Notes under the pieces: generated by a model
The model's database searches: none
Told to the model about the DNA's origin: nothing
Seen by the model: the letters and a program-made list of their open reading frames with translations, nothing else
Made by a program: the position numbers and the translations under genes
Shown: piece by piece, positions 25,388 to 26,000 of the stretch
Layout: the number at the start of each line of letters is the position of its first letter
Position numbering within the stretch: the stretch's first letter is position 1
NCBI GenBank assembly: GCA_964406505.1
Contig: CAYORX010000022.1
Span: 1-26,000 of the forward strand
Length of the DNA: 26,000 nt
Source of the DNA: DTU015 sp964406505
GTDB taxonomy: Bacteria; Bacillota; Sulfobacillia; Fermentithermobacillales; Fermentithermobacillaceae
Direction: 5' to 3'

Positions 25388-25842
25388 CAAACAGTTCCTC
25401 CTCGTACAATTAAGTTGCACTAAAAAACCGTTGAGCGTTAAGGACTATAGCCCCACACGCAAGTTAGTTTGTTAGTTTGATTTACGCTTATTTTGATTGA
25501 TACGATGATGAGGCAGTACGAAACATTCAGATGTCGTTTTGGGTGTGACACTTCACAACATCGATTGTTTCGTCCGTTTCAGCCCACCACACCTTTGCCA
25601 AAGACCATGTAACTTCGATTCTTAAATCCACTTGTTCAATTTGTACCGCAATTGCGTGTTAATTTGTAAGCCTTTTCACTTCCGACGATCTGTTCGAAAA
25701 TTTACCACAAACAATATTCTCAATTCTAAGTGTTTTTTGATCTTTCACAACCTTCCCGTTAATATTTTTATGTGTATTATCCTTTAGCTTTGCCTTATAG
25801 CTTAGCATTAACAATTAAGCTTAGCAAGAGGAAGGATCCCGG
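25388..25842. other. Intergenic region with a broken reading frame
   Basis: Upstream of the flavoprotein gene is a stretch of about 450 bases. The only structured content is a minus-strand frame at 25527-25808 (listed separately) and a 9-base direct repeat AGCTTAGCA at 25799-25807 and 25818-25826. Confidence 0.4.
25527..25808 (-). pseudogene. Possible decayed small gene, function unknown
   Basis: On the minus strand a frame from ATG 25808 encodes 49 residues (MLSYKAKLKDNTHKN, ENIVCGKFSNR, SEVKRLTN) to a TAA at 25659-25661. The same frame then continues, with a protein-like composition, for 43 more residues (HAIAVQIEQVDLRIEV, WSLAKVWWAE, DVVKCHTQND) to a TGA at 25527-25529. The stop could be a CAA to TAA change. 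No ribosome site precedes the ATG and I do not recognise a family. It may be a small gene broken by one nonsense change, or a chance frame. Confidence 0.3.
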
Positions 25843-26000
25843 TGTGTTACCGAACACGCCTGGCGCACCACCAACAGCGTGGAGCGGCTTAACCAGGAGA
25901 TCAGGCGCCGTGAGCGGGTGATCCGGATCTTTCCGAACCGGGACTCAGTGATCCGCCTTTTGGGGGCCCTGCTGATGGAAATGGACGAGAAATGGGGCAC
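25843..26000 (+). mobile_element. IS256-family transposase, C-terminal fragment (runs off the window)
   Basis: The frame at 25843 onward reads TEHAWRTTNSVERLNQEIRR, the conserved TTN-xERLN-EIRRR segment with the third catalytic Glu, then FPNRDSVIRLLGALLMEM. It is the C-terminal part of the same transposase type whose N-terminal part lies at 18767-19645, in the same orientation and with similarly G+C-rich sequence. It is joined abruptly to AT-rich DNA near 25840. It continues past the window edge. Confidence 0.8.

Noticed and set aside
1..26000. CRISPR arrays, tRNA or rRNA genes
   Set aside because: No regularly spaced repeats, cloverleaf-like segments or rRNA sequence were seen.

Overview
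The window looks like an anaerobic, low-to-moderate G+C Firmicute, probably from the Clostridia. The reasons are strong purine-rich Shine-Dalgarno sites, frequent TTG/GTG starts, a CarD-type regulator, a DUF3006 plus ComEC-like metallo-beta-lactamase pair, and extracytoplasmic flavoprotein lipoproteins. This placement is inference; no rRNA or tRNA gene is present to anchor it.

Layout. (1) 1-4.9 kb: a 41-residue membrane peptide gene, an M20 amidohydrolase, a MATE exporter, an alanine-racemase-like protein and a small cupin-like protein. (2) 5.2-7.8 kb: a P3B Mg2+-importing ATPase (mgtA). (3) 7.8-17.3 kb: an island for acylated amino acids and peptides. It has two N-acyl-D-amino-acid deacylases and a class-C beta-lactamase-fold hydrolase. 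It also holds a decayed M14 carboxypeptidase and a decayed S9 peptidase, with carD and an IS481-like transposase remnant in the middle. (4) 17.4-18.6 kb: DUF3006 and a lipoprotein MBL hydrolase. (5) 18.7-20.7 kb: a graveyard with an IS256-type transposase carrying several stops, a sigma-factor gene cut off after region 2, and the C-terminal half of a sodium:neurotransmitter-symporter-family transporter. (6) 20.8-23.5 kb: a response regulator and histidine kinase, translationally overlapped. (7) 23.9-25.4 kb: a secreted flavoprotein lipoprotein. (8) 25.5-26 kb: a broken reading frame and the C-terminal part of an IS256 transposase running off the edge.

How it fits together. The racemase-like protein, the two D-aminoacylases, the M20 deacylase and the S12-type hydrolase would together release and interconvert D-amino acids from N-acylated or D-residue-containing peptides. 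The two other peptidases and the transporter that would suit the same job are pseudogenes. The route therefore seems to be contracting, or a former peptide-scavenging region is being lost. Most inactivating changes are in-frame nonsense substitutions, many readable as C->T or G->A, which suggests slow decay by point mutation. I did not find a clearly novel defence or mobile system; the most unusual signals are the decay pattern, the split IS256 and a few regulatory inverted and direct repeats.
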